A stretch of DNA of 64,000 nt from Hydractinia symbiolongicarpus (GCF_029227915.1 NC_079888.1:18578001-18642000), one strand, 5' to 3'. Counted from the first letter of the stretch, positions 34,644-48,593 are shown. The notes: generated by a model not told the origin, from the sequence alone. A program made the numbers and translations.

Positions 34644-36900
34644 GTAAATCACGGAGAACACATAGTAATGCATATTGGCTTCAAGTCTTGTGCGAAGACA
34701 TACTCAATGCCAAGGTATTTGTATAACTAACCAAAAAAAGACATCTTTGTTATGTATTCAGTACTAAAGTAAGTGGTTTTAGAAACACGGCACATACACA
34801 TTTTTGTAAACATTTTGGTAAAGCTGCTTTAATTTTTTTTTAAAACGAAAATTTTATTCCGAAAATGTAGTTTATGCATATTTTAAATTGGGTAGCCTTT
34901 TTCAGTTTAACTAACAGTGTACTGACAACGAAGATATCAAGGTAATGGTACACTGTATTGTATATATGTTCAGATTTTATGCTACTGTACTATTTAATAA
35001 TAAGCGGTAGTGGATGCCTTTTTTGACGATGACTTATCTTGACATTTTTTGTTTAAGTCCAATTCACGTTTCACGAAAAGAACTTAATCTCAAGTATGTC
35101 AAATATTCTGATAATGAAATATAAAGAACTGCACAGCTATATGTTATTTCTTCACGTTTCATGAAAGCATTATAGCTTTGCAAACCGGTCACGGCTGATT
35201 AAAAAGCTGTAAACCAATCAAATCACTGGATGTATTCCTACTAACTATTTTTTTGTCAGGTCATGATTATTTATATGAAACAAGTCATTAGCCCGTGGGA
35301 AAATTCACTGACTTCCTGGTCCTTAAATTTCCGTCCGTTGTACATATTTCCTGAAATAAAGTTGCAAGGACGACATTTTGACGCACGAACAGGTGGATAA
35401 ATGTACATGTTTCCCATCTTTTATGCACTGTATTTTGTGTATTTCGCTACAACAGTACCATTTGGTACGATGAAATATCTTCTGGTTTGCACATAAGTAT
35501 CAGTCAAGTTTTTACTCGTCCTCATTTTCACACGATTTTAAGCCCACCAAGTGTCTCCTTGAGTGACTATACGAACAACTTACTCAAGCATAGTTATTAG
35601 TAAGGGGATAGAAGAAGAGAAGGAAACAAAATTCAAGTGTGACCCGAATCTATTTTCTGGATTATTATTATGTAACAAATAAAAGAAGAGGCTCGTGATT
35701 AGAGTAACCTGTTATATTAGAGGTTTCTGTCGCAGGTCTTTTGACTTTTCTGATTATATCGTTGCCATTTTGACTTTCACATACCAATAACGTAATGAAA
35801 GGTCAGATAATATCGTGATTTTGTAAAAAAAGGAAGATTTAAATACGTAATTACAACAATTTCAGATAGCTTTTATATTTATCTATCTAATCCTCGAACA
35901 GAAAAAGATGGCTGCGTATAGATATGTGGTGAATAAGATTTGAAAATGAATTCTTTTATTTCATCTTATTTGCTTTGATTCACCACCTTTTTTAGTGTTA
36001 CTTAAAAGCCAGAACCTTTCGCGAACGCAGAATTTAGGCCAAAAATTTGTGTTTTTTTTAAAAGGTTTTTTTAGAAAAATTTTATGTATGACTTCTCGCG
36101 GAGAATTATTGAAAGTGATTTGTGACAACTTATTGATTCCACGTTGTTCGGGTTTTGCAATGCTGGAAAAAGGGCTCCCACTTGAGCGGTTTCGAGTTCT
36201 GGCCCATAGATAGCATGTCACTATTTTGGCCTTGCTCTGACGCATACGTACGTTGGTCGGCGTCTAGAAGTTAAAGTAGCTATTAACGGAGATGTTGTGA
36301 ATAGTTTTCACGAACGTTTATTTGAAAAAACTTAGTTTAATCCATAACAAAAAGCCAAGGGGGGTTAACAGTAATCAACAACGAACGCAATAATGCAGAA
36401 AGATTTCACTAAATGATTTACCAAGGTATTTGTGCTTGAATCATTATGCGATTTTTTCAGAGAAAAATTATAAAGGCGTTGCAGACGTTGATGTAAAATT
36501 ACAGTTGCCTCGCTTCAATACAAATTAAAAAAGATAAACAGATAAAAACCTACGATACCATAGGAATTGCTTTTGTTTAACAATATCCAAGCTTGTCTCC
36601 AGGTCTTCTTACCTCTTTTACATCCAGGCCGGGGGCGAAGAAACCCCTGGTACATGCAAGTGAGTTCTGTAATGCGATTGGTTTATATCCAACATAGATA
36701 AATATATTCATGTGTCATAATATATGCAACGATTTGCTATAAATATGGTGGATTTTGTTCAAAAAACATGAAGGCATGATAGGATTCCTGACTATGAGAA
36801 ATATTCAAAAAGATTCACCAAAAAAAAGGGGATCCAAACAGTAAATATTTTTATGAAAGATGTTACTTTGGCAGATTTTTATTGTTGACATCAAAATTAA

Positions 36901-37741
<841 letters not shown>

Positions 37742-38124
37742 ATTCAAAAATATAGTTCATGCATATTTTATTCGCGGCGGTAGCCTTCTCTTTTTACTAA
37801 CAGCGAGGGTGCTAAGGTACTATTAGATGTTAGTGCATATAAGTTAAGATTTTATGCTATTTTTTGTTGTATTTATTAATCAGTGCCGCACTTATTTAAA
37901 TGAAGCAGCATCTGAGAATTATTTTTTTGTTTACTCTACAACTTTGTATTTTAAAGTTAACGCACAATCTTAATTTTTCTTTTTTACACCATAATTTTTA
38001 AGGTCTTATAATGTAAATGTAGTTTTTGTTGTTATAGAAAGCAACAATTTACTTCGTTTATCATGGTTTTCCTTTATTGCCATACTATCTCAAGTGAATT
38101 GAGATAAAGAGAAGATGAGCTGCA

Positions 38125-38279
38125 ATCAAAGTCATCTGTCATATTACAAAACTCCTTTTGTCTTTCACTTTGCACTTTCAATGATTCTGATAACATCTGA
38201 GCAAAAACGTCCTGTATGGCAAGCATTAAACATGATATTTTTCTTAAAAAATCTAGAGACTATGACAGATGACTTTGAT
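38125..38279. repeat. Short foldback sequence, 18-bp arms
   Basis: ATCAAAGTCATCTGTCAT (38125-38142) is the exact reverse complement of ATGACAGATGACTTTGAT (38262-38279). The 119-bp loop between them is non-coding. Could be a miniature transposon; no clear target duplication. Confidence 0.7.
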
Positions 38280-41200
38280 CAAGATTTAGAAACTTTCTTC
38301 AGACTGGTGTAGTAAAATTGATCGCAAAATATGCTCCATTATTGTCATACGCTCTTAGTTCCAGAATTTTGCATTTTCCAAAGACACTGACAGACTGATT
38401 TCGACAGCATATGAATTTTTTACTTAGTTACAGGTTCAGAAAACACTACAGAAACCCTCACATTGCATTGTGTGTGTGCAAAATGCTTTAACCAAAACAC
38501 AGAAATTGGGAGTGCATAAAAAAACGGTGCTGGAATGTTCAACCGAATGTGTCGGTAAACCGGATTCCATGAAAAAAGATAAAAAGTGCATCAAGTTATA
38601 CACACGAAAGATATGTGTACTTTTATTTTTATGATAGGACGTTCCCATGATGTTGAATTTGTAACATCATTTAAAGATTTCAATTTTTTTTATGATTTGT
38701 GATTTTCTTGTGATATTTGAGAAAACAACAACAAAATTTGGAGCCTATAAATCAATTTGGTCCACTTTTGCAGAATTTATTTTTGTGATAAGCTCAAATT
38801 TTGTGGAACCTAATTTGGTCCCAAATCTCAAAAGTTATTCTCTTTGAAGGAATTCTTTAGTAAAATTGTTAACAAATTATTTTTAACTCTTTAGGCGGTG
38901 CTACGGTTAACTGAATTACATTCTTCAAAAGTCAAAATGTTCAACTATTTTCATTTAATTTTCGGTGTAATCTCTATAAGGCGGGCATCTCTATAGGGAG
39001 GACAAATGTTTTTGCAACGATGGTTTGGAGGGATTCCACGGTATTTTGTATTTACAAAGCTTTAAAAAGAACCCTTCTTTTCATTTGAAATGTCAACTAT
39101 AAAAATCTGCCAAAGTAACATCTTTCATAAAAATATTTACTGTTTGGATCCCCATTTTTTTGGTAAATCTTTTTGAATAATTCTCATAATCAGGAATCCT
39201 CTCATGTTTTCATGTTTTTGGAACAAAATCCACCATCTTTATAACAAATCGTTGCATATATTATGACACATGAATAAATTTATCTATGTCGGATGTAAAC
39301 CAATCGCATTACAGCACTAACTATCATGTGCCAGGGGTTTCTTCGCCCCCGGCCTCGGTGTAAAAGAGGTAAGAAGACCTGGAGACAAGCTTGGATATTG
39401 TGAAACAAAAGCAATTTCTCTGGTATCGTAGGTTTTTATCTGCTTATCTTTTTTAATTTGTATTGAAGCAAAGCAACTGTAATTTTACATCAACGCCTGA
39501 AACTCTGAAAAAATCGCATAATGATTCAAGCACAAATACCTTGGTGAATCATTTAGTGAAATGTTTCTGCATTATTGCCATCGTTGTTGATTACTGTTAA
39601 CGCCCCTTGGCTTTTTGTTATGGATTAAACTAAATTAAAAACGTTCGAGAAAACTAATCACAATATCTCCGTTAATAGCTACTTTATCTTCTTGACGCCG
39701 AACGACGTACATGTGCGTCAGAGCAAGGCCGAAATAGTAAAATGCTATCTGTGGGCCAGAACTTGAAACCACAGAAGTGAGAGCCCTTTTTTCCAGCATT
39801 GCGAAACCCGAACAACGTGGAATCAATAAGTTGCCAAAAATCACATTCAATAGTTCTCTGCAAGAAGTCATACATAAAATTTTTTCTAAAAACCTTCTAA
39901 AAAACATGATCCCTCGCGAATTTTTGGTCTAAATTCCGCGTTCCCGAAAGCTTGGTTTCCAACTGTTAATTGACTAAATAACTAACCGTGTCCCAAATAG
40001 TCAATTGCAACGCACAGATTGAAACTTCGTACCCAAACTTCCTAAGTACTGGGTAGTCATCTCAAGACGTTTCAGGCCAAAAATGGTATTTATTTTCGAC
40101 AAAATTTGGTATAGTTAACAAAAAAGTATGCTGAACATATGGTGACATTATAATTTTGATTTTTATCACCTAAATGTCATTTTAGGCTAAAATTGGTCCA
40201 AAAATTAAAACTATACTTTATTTTTGATTTTTTGTCAACTAAATGCCGTTTAAGACCATAAACATTTCAATCGCAAAACTTTCAACCATGAATGATAGGC
40301 TGTATTTTTTGTTTTAAAATGTGAGTTCATTATGACACGTTTCGTTTTGTTTGCGTTTGTTGTAAGATATGTCACTTGTGTGCTTTATCTTCAAAGCTTC
40401 ATGCACCAAACCTCTTCGAATGTTTGGACGAGTAAGAACTTGACTGATTTTTATGTGCAAAGCAGAAGATATTTCGTCGTATAAAATGGTACTGTTGTAG
40501 CGAGACACACAAAATGCAGTGCATAAAGGACGGCGAACCTGTATATTTATCCCCCTGTTGGTGCGTCAAAATATCGTCCCCGCAACTTTATTTCGGGAAA
40601 AATGTACAACGAGCGGAAATCTGAGGACCAGGGAACCAGGAATTTTTCCACGGGCTAACGACTTGTTTTATATATATAATCATGACCTGACAAAAAAATA
40701 GTTAGTAGGAAAACATCCAGTGATTTGATTGGTTTACTTATTTTTAATCAGCCGTGACCGGTTTGCGAAGCTATAATGGTACCATAAAATGTAAACAAAT
40801 GACATGTAGATGTGCAGTTTTTTATATTTCATTATCACAATATTTTCCACCAAAAACTAGGGATTAAGTTCTTTTCGTGAAACGTAAATTGGACTTAAAC
40901 AGAATATGTCAAAATAAGTTATCGTCAAAAAGACATCGACTACCACTTATTATTAAATAGTACAGTAGCATAAAATCTGAACATATATACAATACAGTGT
41001 ACCAGTACCTTGATATCTTCGTTGTCAGTACACTGTTAGTTAAACTGAAAAGGCTACCCAATTTAAAATATGCATAAACTACATTTTCGGAATAAAATTT
41101 TCGTTTTAAAAAAAAATTAAAGCAGCTTTACCAAAATGTTTACAAAAATGTTTAGGTGCCTAGATTCTAAAATCACTTACTGAATACATAACAAAGATGT

Positions 41201-42059
41201 CTTTTTTTGGTTAGTTATACAAATACCTTGGCATTGAGTATGTCTTCGCACAAGACTAGAAAGCCAATATACATTACATTAAATGCCAAATGAAATCAGA
41301 TGTGTTCTCCGTGATTTGCTTACGCATCGCCGTAAATGTGCAACTCGTATACATACAAGTTCTGTGGAGAAGGCAACTTGTGGGAGAAAACAACGCTTTG
41401 CCCTGATGAGTATGAATTGCATTCCACAACAAACTCTACGTTAGCTACTTCCGGTACGACTTCCGGTACGTCTGAACAAAAATTACCATCAATTCTAATG
41501 AAAGCCTTTGAAACAGTCGATTGCAATTTAATTGTGACAAATCGGACGAATTTTACCGTACCCATGTGCATGTTGAAGTGACTACCCACAGCACTGTATG
41601 TTCCAGCGTAGGTAGAACTCCTTCCATCTTGTATGTAGTCCACTGGGTATGAAGGATAAGCCGGAGATGCTCCCAGATACGTGGGATATATTCTTTTGAA
41701 CTGGTTGGCTAAAAACAATAAAAAATTACACTTGAAGAACACTTTAATTAAAGAAGAACTAACGATTGAGAAGAAGTTGTGCTTAAAATGTTCCTTATAG
41801 TGTGAATATTTTAAATAGGTGGTTCTCGATAGAAGGTCAAGGAAGGTCGGCGAGGATCTTTCTGTTCTGTATGTGTGTCGTGTAAGTTTCGCCGGGATTT
41901 AAACTAACGAAGTTTGAATGAACGAAGCGAGGAAATGCTAAACGGATAAATTGAGTCTCCTGTGGTTGTTTGAAATTAATTTTATTAATCATGTTTTGAA
42001 ATAAATATCTTACACGGAACAAAATAATGTTTCACTGTTATAAATGTAGTTTTAGACAT

Positions 42060-43400
42060 GAGTTTTTACTTAAAAAAAACATTTTGCGCGTATTCAGATT
42101 TGAATTCTTGTATTTTTTTGTATCAAATCTTTTTTGAAAACAGCTGCTTCATTTAATTTGCTGGTTTTAAAATGAAAACTTTTAATGAGTTTTCAAATTT
42201 TTTAATGCACCAATTTACCAATTATTTGCAAAATTAAGTGCTAAAAAAAGGACAATGAAAGTCAATTTGACATCCAATTAGTAGTTTTTTCCCGCGCTCT
42301 ATTTGTTAGGAGAAAGTGGTTTTGATCATGTTTTCAGTTAAAAAGGTTCGGAAGAGCAAGGCGAGCATATGATTCCATTGTTATCAAAAACAATACAGAA
42401 TTTGAATAGATCTTACTAGAAACTAAACGTTTTGCATGTTAAAAATAAAAATATTATCACTTTTTTTAGCCATGTATAAATCTTACCAAACCATGTACAA
42501 AAGGTCCAGCTCAAGCTAGCCTACTTTATTGCAATTATTAAGAAGTTCTTTTTATTCAGTTTAGTAGAAGAGCATTTTATTTTGAACTTTAACCGGGAAC
42601 ATTCTCCGAAAAATTAAAAAAGGGGTCGCTCTTAACAGGTTGGGAACTGTGTTTTTATTTCAGCTAAAGTTGTGGGAAAGTTATTTTTGGAAAAATTTAT
42701 TACACTGGATTCAACCTAATACCGTGTGTGCTTCACTCAATTTACGACATTGCATAATATATATCTGTACTAAAGCACTTCACCTGAAGTGCATCAAAAT
42801 TCACGGTTCTTATTAATCGCTTACCGGGCATTCAACACTTGGTAAAACTGTCACTTGTGGATTAACCCGGCGTTCCAACACCGGGTACTCCTGCTAGTCT
42901 ATATTATAACTCCCGTATACGACCTGTCTGTCACGTAAACGGTAACCACAGTAGCGAGGCACACGAAATGTGTTAAAAGAGTCAATTCAAAACCAACACC
43001 GACTTGTGTTGGTTTTGAATATTATTTTTTCTACAAGGATGTTGTTCTACTGGAATGTAGCTTGTCTTCACTCAAACCTCGCGATAAATTTATATCACTC
43101 TGAGAAGACGAAGAAGTGAGTGATTCTCTTCATCCATCGTCTTACAAACATTTCGAGCAATCCACACCGTGTGACGTAACAAATCCAAAAAGTACGTACG
43201 AAACAAGTTGGCTTTTGTTCGATTATTGTGGGGAAAAAAGAATAAAATATTTAAAAAAAAATATGCCATATTTTTTTGTGATATGGAAAGAATGTTTTTG
43301 CATGATGAAGAACGTACAAACACAATATGAGTAGTTCTAGGGAGGGTTTATAACCACACTTTTTCAAAAATCACGCTTAAACTGTCATAAAAAATATCAT
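42060..43400. other. Copy B intron 3, private sequence before the Polinton
   Basis: Not matched in copy A. Contains a dispersed-repeat copy (42880-42995; CCCGTATACG..CTGTCTGTCACGTAA) and AT-rich DNA. Overlapping short frames at 43090-43334 have no domain. The left Polinton boundary is somewhere in 43.0-43.55 kb. Confidence 0.45.
42880..42995. repeat. Dispersed repeat copy (reverse of 24836-24985)
   Basis: CTCCCGTATACGACCTGTCTGTCACGTAAACGGTAACC..GTAGCGAGGCACACGAAATG is written here with variable positions skipped. It is the reverse complement of the GACAGACAGACGG-type end and TCTCGCTAC block. Confidence 0.5.
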
Positions 43401-43601
43401 ACGCCCTATTACACAAAATGCTGCTGATCATCAGCAAAAATCTATTGATCATCAACGCAGGCGCAGTAGCATCAGTGCTTAGTTATGCATAACAAGGTTC
43501 CCTAACAAATGAGCCCTCAACGCATGCGCTAGTTGAGTAGAGGGGAATTCCAAACATGCTCTGTAATCTTCGGACTTTGTTGAAATGTGTATATAATAAA
43601 G

Positions 43602-45800
43602 ATGAGTTGGTTTAAGAATGCCATCAACAAACTATATAGCACCGTGTCGGCAACAGTGGCAGCAACTCGCGACGCTCTTGCCGATCGACTTCAGAGTGTG
43701 CGGGATACCGTTGCATTCTGTTACAATAGAGCAAAGGAACAAATTTTGGGAGGGACGACGTTTCACGATGAAGTCGAACAGGAAGCACGGGAAGACTACC
43801 ACGACACGGAGGATATTGAATATCAAAGTTCTGAGGACGATATCCAGATGTTGGAAGATGGAAATAGGATCAAAGCGGTTCAATAACGACTTGAACCAAC
43901 CTGTGAGGGAGGCGATAATGCGAAAAATTACCCCACACAGAGACATGCGCGTTAAGGTTGTGTACAGCTTTAGCTGTGATATTTACAAGGGTGGAGGTGG
44001 TGTATCTGATTACCACAAAACTAAGAGCTCCATGTCGCTATCAAGTATCGCCGAATTTGAAGCGTTCATTGAAGAATGCAAAATGAAGCCTCTCGATTTG
44101 GAGGATGATGAATTTTGGAGTAAGGCTTATTTACCACCCACTAGAACCATTGAGACCCCGGGAGCCTATGAAGGAAAAATTGTTTTTGATCACGTACAGA
44201 TCAAGGTGATAAGTACGCGTGAACGCCTCTTCGGATGCGGCCCTCTCCCAGATTGGTTGCAAAACAAGAGGTGCATTTACGCCATGGACGGTGGAGATGC
44301 CAGAACGGACAACCTATGCTTTTGGAGATGCTTAGCTGTAAGAGAGAGGGCCGACGTAGAACGGGGAACGGAACACTTAACAAAAACAGCTCTCACCTTA
44401 GCTCGAGAGTACTACGGAGACCCTAAGCCTAAGCGTAAGGACGTCAGGCCAACGAGACTGGTGGATTTGGAGGGGGTTGCTAAGCAATTTAAGGTCAACA
44501 TTACAGTCTTTGAACCCAAGACAAACTCCGAGAAGGCACCATGGCGACTCATCTATGGTGAAAAACAATACACAAAAGGTTTAGATGGCATCAATCTTGG
44601 TATGCTAAACGGGCACTGTTTTTGCATAAATATAATGGATGCTTTAACCCAGCCCTGGCAATGAAAGGCATGCCCCTAAGTTTTTAACGAGGTTTGAAAT
44701 CTCATGCGGCATAAGAGCGAATGCGAGGGTGTCAAGACGACAATCATTTGGAAAGAGGGGAAGGTCAAACGTATACCGAGCAGGGCGGAGAAGGTCTTTT
44801 ACGATAAGGGGTATAGCTATGATGCATCAAAATGGGTGGAATACATGTCAAAACAAACCGGAAGATATATTCATCATGCCCTATTTGGTAATGATGGTGA
44901 ACGTGTTATCTGTGATGGCAAAAAGGAGTGGAAAGAACTGTTTATGAGTACAATGGTTGTAAGTGGCACGGATGTCCCTGTCTGTCCGAGAGAACCAAAG
45001 CGGAAAAGACTCGTTACACTGCAAGCCAGTCTAAGGAAAGGATGATACGGGAACAAGGGTACAACCTTGTCACAGCTTGGGAATGTGAGAAACCACCCAA
45101 AATCAAGAGGTAGTTTCAGAAGGAATTTAAACCCTACCCCCACTATATTGCATTTGACTTTAAAGCCCTCCTATCACCCTTAAATTACCGGCAAACCTCT
45201 GCTCTAACATACCTTTCGAGACATGTTCGGATAAGTGTTTGTATTACCGATAGTTTGAATGGGAACCCGACGTTCATCGAACACGAGGATCCCAAGGTCT
45301 TGGTTAAACAGTTTGTGGAGGAGCTGGAAAAGAGGCATACCCTGATTGCGAAGGAGGTCGAAAGGATGTACCCGAAGCCTGACGACTTTGACATGCTCTC
45401 CCAAAAGAACCAGGAGTTGTGGAACGAGTGGGTAAGCCAAGTACCTGTAATAGGGTTTAATTCTGGCAAGTACGAGATCAACCTGATCAAGCGGTAATTT
45501 GTGGAAGAACTTGCACAAGGGGGTAGTAAGATCAAGGTGGCAAAAAAAGATAACGACTACATGTTCCTCACCACCTCGAGGTTTAAATTTCTCGATATCA
45601 AAAATGTCCTAATCTAAGCTATGACGGTTGGTGCAAGTTGTTGGAATGTAAGCTTCAAAAGCTTGTGTTTCCGTACGAATGGCTGACGAGCCTCGACAAA
45701 TTGAACCTTGTTAGTCCTGTGGCTCACGAGGACTTTTTTTAGCCCTCTAAGAATTAAAAACATGCTATCTGGCGAAGTGTACGAGACATTCCGCGCTTAG
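43602..45800 (+). pseudogene. Polinton protein-primed DNA polymerase B, N-terminal and exonuclease part, broken
   Basis: Starts at ATG 43602 (MSWFKNAINKLYSTV, ALADRLQSVRDTVAF), the usual N-terminus of cnidarian Polinton polymerases, just after a TATATAATAAAG box. A frameshift near 43880 leads into 43900-44664 (PLPDWLQNKRCIYAMDGGDA). Stops then separate further pieces: 44704-44940, 44944-45113 (YNGCKWHGCPCLSER), 45114-45497 and 45498-45790. The exonuclease region is visible, but its first acidic motif reads DFK instead of the expected D-x-E, and the second motif reads GFNSGKYE. Coding stops at GEVYETFRA; palm and fingers are absent. In intact elements this enzyme copies the element by protein priming. 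Here it is dead. Confidence 0.85.
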
Positions 45801-46433
45801 TTTTACAGGCGAGCCTATCTTGAGAGGACCTCGCTCTGGAAGGACGACTACGTGTTCCTAATAGACCCTAAGGACCAGCTGTTTGAATGGATCCAAAAAT
45901 TGTCCTCGTTACTAGCAGCTGAGAAGAGTTTGTTTGTCGTGGACGACTGTATAGCCGACGAGAGCCTTGACAAACAGCGATAATTCCTACTTGAATTAGC
46001 TATTTCTAGTAGACATAGAAAGCACAACCTGTGGCTACTCACGCAGTCTTACACTGCTTTACCAAAAAACCTTCGAAGGCAGAAGAAACAGCTCTTCCTC
46101 TGGTATCCTCACGAACGGTCAGATATGAGGATGATAAACGAGGAAACCAACCTTTTTTCCGATTGGGGAGAGATCAGGGCTGGGTTGAAAAAATCCAAGC
46201 ACGCAAGCCTGTACGCGAGGTTGGAACATCCTAGAGGATACAAGATTCTCCAGAGAAATCTTCGGGCTTACGTTTTTATATTAGAAAAGTCTTTGCAGCT
46301 TTCGCTATTCAACACCATACCTGCAGGAGCCATAGACACTCTCTTCGATGAACAAAAAAGCCTCTATTCAAAAGAGCTGATCTTGGAAGGTTTTTGGGTA
46401 TTGCTAATATCAAGTTTAATTTTCATTATTTGA
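45801..46433 (+). pseudogene. Polinton FtsK/A32-type packaging ATPase, C-terminal part
   Basis: Abuts the polymerase fragment directly. Visible: VFLIDPKDQLFEWIQKL, Walker B LFVVDDCIADESLDKQR (about 45925-45980), one in-frame TAA after KQR (45981), then the sensor-like LWLLTQSYTALPKNLRRQKK and a C-terminal NEETNLFSDW region. Walker A is missing, so the 5' half was lost in the deletion that joined it to the polymerase. The family packages viral-like genomes into capsids. Last clear similarity is near 46250; the tail to 46433 is less certain. Confidence 0.8.
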
Positions 46434-46463
46434 CCGAATAAAACCACAACAAGGCAAGAAATT

Positions 46464-47130
46464 GTGGGGTGGAAGGGGGCGGTGCCACTGTCCCCCTTGG
46501 AAGAGGGAAAACTCACACGATGTCTTTATTACATTGAATGGGGCCCTACAGATTGCTGCCAAATGAAGAAAACCCAGGGCCGTAGCTTTGACAAAATGTT
46601 TCGCCGGGAAGGGGTGGAAAAATTACAAGAGACCATCGAGGACAGAGATATTGCAGTCGCTATCCTCGAGGACGATCTAGATGACAGGGATAACCACCTC
46701 ATGGTACTGGGAGATGAGCTCGAGGCATAGACCCAGGAAAATGCAAGGCTTCCAGAAAGACATGTACCACATGCCCAAGACCTAGGTAAAAACAACGTCA
46801 TCATAATCCATCGCAAGCACAGCGCACAGGATGACGATGAGTACCTTCCCTATTACTGCACGCGTGTTCAGAGGCGCAATAATAGCAAGAAAAGATTGTT
46901 GTTCAAGGACAACTATCTAAATGCGGTGGACATTGTTGTCATCGACAACCCCAACGGTATACACGTCTTTAATCGGTTGTTACAGAAACTATTTCGGGCT
47001 TATCGACCTTACTCGAGACGACTTGTACGACCTGGGTGTTCGGCACTGGAGGACTAGGGCAGACGCTATTTTTACTATTCTTGCAGGTAGTAAAACTAGC
47101 ACTTTAAAAAATATACATATTGACCCTTTC
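46464..47130 (+). pseudogene. BRO/DUF3627-like Polinton protein, frameshifted
   Basis: The first frame (to a stop at 46728) has a coiled-coil segment, EKLQETIEDRDIAVAILEDD. After the stop the same frame continues with YLPYYCTRVQRRNNSKKRLF and DNPNGIHVFNRLL. The frame then shifts by one near 46975 to YFGLIDLTRDDLYDLGV. The C-terminal block resembles the DUF3627/T5orf172-like ends of BRO proteins of large DNA viruses. Function is unknown even in intact members. Family call from memory, moderate confidence. Confidence 0.55.
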
Positions 47131-47150
47131 CCGCTGTATGTTAAAAGCCC

Positions 47151-47705
47151 GTGAAATATCAAAAGATGGGAGAATATGTACAAAAAAATCAATTTACAAG
47201 GGATTATAATATCCATGTACCCGTACTACGCTGTTGTATCAGGGGATTTGAATACCCTACTGACGAATATCTTTTAAACAGGGTAGCGTCAGGGAAACAA
47301 GAATGGGGAACATTTGCGATCGACGAGGATCTAGAGGATGATATTGAACGTCTAGGGCTGCATATTGTTGATATTAAAGAGAACAAGTATGGCGCAATCT
47401 GTTATCAGGTCATCAAGGATAAGGAATTGAAGCTGTCGGATTTGGCTGATATATCAACAATAGGCGATATACTCAACTTTCCGATACCAGATAGACGCTT
47501 AGTCGATATTGAACTGGAAAATGAACCCAATGTTATCAAAGGTATCGTCTATGGATACCTGTTCTATACCCTACATGCTTTGGAAAATCAGCAAGATCCG
47601 AATGAAGATGACGAGGATGAAATAGATCTGGGATGCCATAGAGGAACGAATGAAGAACTATTACCACTCCTTGATATGCTCCGGCGGTACCTGAACGTCT
47701 TCTGA
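47151..47705 (+). CDS. Uncharacterised Polinton-encoded 184-aa protein, intact frame
   Basis: Start at 47151 and stop at 47703. The sequence is acidic, with no membrane segment or signal peptide. Features: an alternating helix/strand middle (EDLEDDIERLGLHIVDIKEN, YGAICYQVIKDKELKLSD) and a very acidic tail (DPNEDDEDEID) before a Leu-rich end. I do not recognise a domain. It is convergent with the integrase, whose open frame runs past the stop of this gene. An intact frame in an element that is otherwise shattered is notable. It could be young, selected, or simply lucky. Confidence 0.6.
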   Translation: MKYQKMGEYVQKNQFTRDYNIHVPVLRCCIRGFEYPTDEYLLNRVASGKQEWGTFAIDEDLEDDIERLGLHIVDIKENKYGAICYQVIKDKELKLSDLADISTIGDILNFPIPDRRLVDIELENEPNVIKGIVYGYLFYTLHALENQQDPNEDDEDEIDLGCHRGTNEELLPLLDMLRRYLNVF

Positions 47706-48593
47706 GTTTTTCTGACACGAATCTTCTTTCAGAGCCGTCCTTCAAATAGTATAAAATACGACTACCTACCACGATCCTATCCAACCTGTAAGCATGTTTG
47801 CTGTAAAAGGCGTCAGTTGTGCGTCTTTTAGAGTCACCGTGCTCCTCTCGTGGTTGTAGCAGATAAAAGTACAAACCATCCTCAGGTAAGGGCTTTTCCT
47901 CCGGATATTGCTCACTTTTCGCGAGCGGGACATCCTCAAGTTTAATTGCCCTGGTAGGTTTCATCTCAACCATGACAGTCTTGGTATTGTTGAGATTTTT
48001 TACAATGGCGTACAGGTGCCTGACCCAAATGGTACTAGGCTCCCCAGAAACCAGCTCCTGTGCATCTTGAGGTTTAAAGAGTCTCTCAGCAAGTACCTTA
48101 TTATAAGACTCCACAAAGGCGGTAAACATATGGTGGTACTTAGTGGTAGCCCTCTTAATTTCCACGCCCTTGTCTTCTAGCAATTTTGTTACATTTGGCT
48201 TGAATTCAGAACCATTATCACATTGAAAAATCTTGGGGTATCGTAAAGTTCCCGCTTTATAAATGTCCTTGATCATATCTGCAACCTCACTGGACTTTTT
48301 TCGTCCGTAGAGGCCTCGCGACCTTATATCTCGAGGCTACATCAATGCCTATACAGAGTATACATATATAATAGATCAAAATGATGCATCTGGTTGGGCT
48401 TTGTAATGGTAAAATGAGGATAATCGATACGTTTCGGACCCTTGATGTAAGTGACCTTCTTTTTGGATAGACCGCTCTGCTTCGCGAGTAATTTGATGTC
48501 TTTACGTCTAGCCCAGAGATGTTCTGGCGCATAGTAAATTTTACTTAATATTTCCGCCTCTTCCTTGGTAACGATATGTGATGCTTTTAACAT
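47536..48593 (-). pseudogene. Polinton retroviral-type integrase (rve), frameshifted
   Basis: Starts at ATG 48593 with a helix-turn-helix-like N-terminus (LLAKQSGLSKKKVTYIKG). The frame changes twice at about 48340 and 48285, then opens from 48276. The catalytic triad residues are all visible across frames: Asp in IGIDVASRYKVA, Asp in QCDNGSEFK, Glu in FVESYNK. An SH3/chromo-like C-terminal part follows (YRLDRIVVGSRILYYLKDGS). Similarity ends near 47715; the open frame beyond, to 47536, overlaps the convergent gene and is probably readthrough. In intact Polintons it inserts the element into chromosomes. Confidence 0.85.

Larger units (their letters stand above)
30600..36889. repeat. Left arm of large inverted duplication
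   Basis: The sequence matches the reverse complement of 39093-52800 over the whole PAN/discoidin gene and about 2.2 kb downstream. For example, AAAGATGTTACTTTGGCAGA at 36857 has its complement at 39105, and GAAGACATACTCAATGCCAA at 34694 matches the complement at 41245. Similarity is highest downstream of the gene and lower in introns, where each arm has private insertions. Confidence 0.88.

Noticed and set aside
35961-36245. 94- and 72-codon frames, with mirrored 90- and 63-codon frames at 39635-39907
   Set aside because: They recur because they lie in the inverted arms. Both strands are open, there is no domain, and the reading frame is not kept between the arms.
38125-38279. microRNA-like hairpin
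   Set aside because: Arms are only 18 bp with a 119-bp loop, which does not fit a miRNA precursor; a miniature transposon is likelier.
43618-44664. 348-codon frame taken as a complete gene
   Set aside because: Its first 90 codons are an out-of-frame reading of the polymerase N-terminus. The real coding enters this frame only after about 43880.
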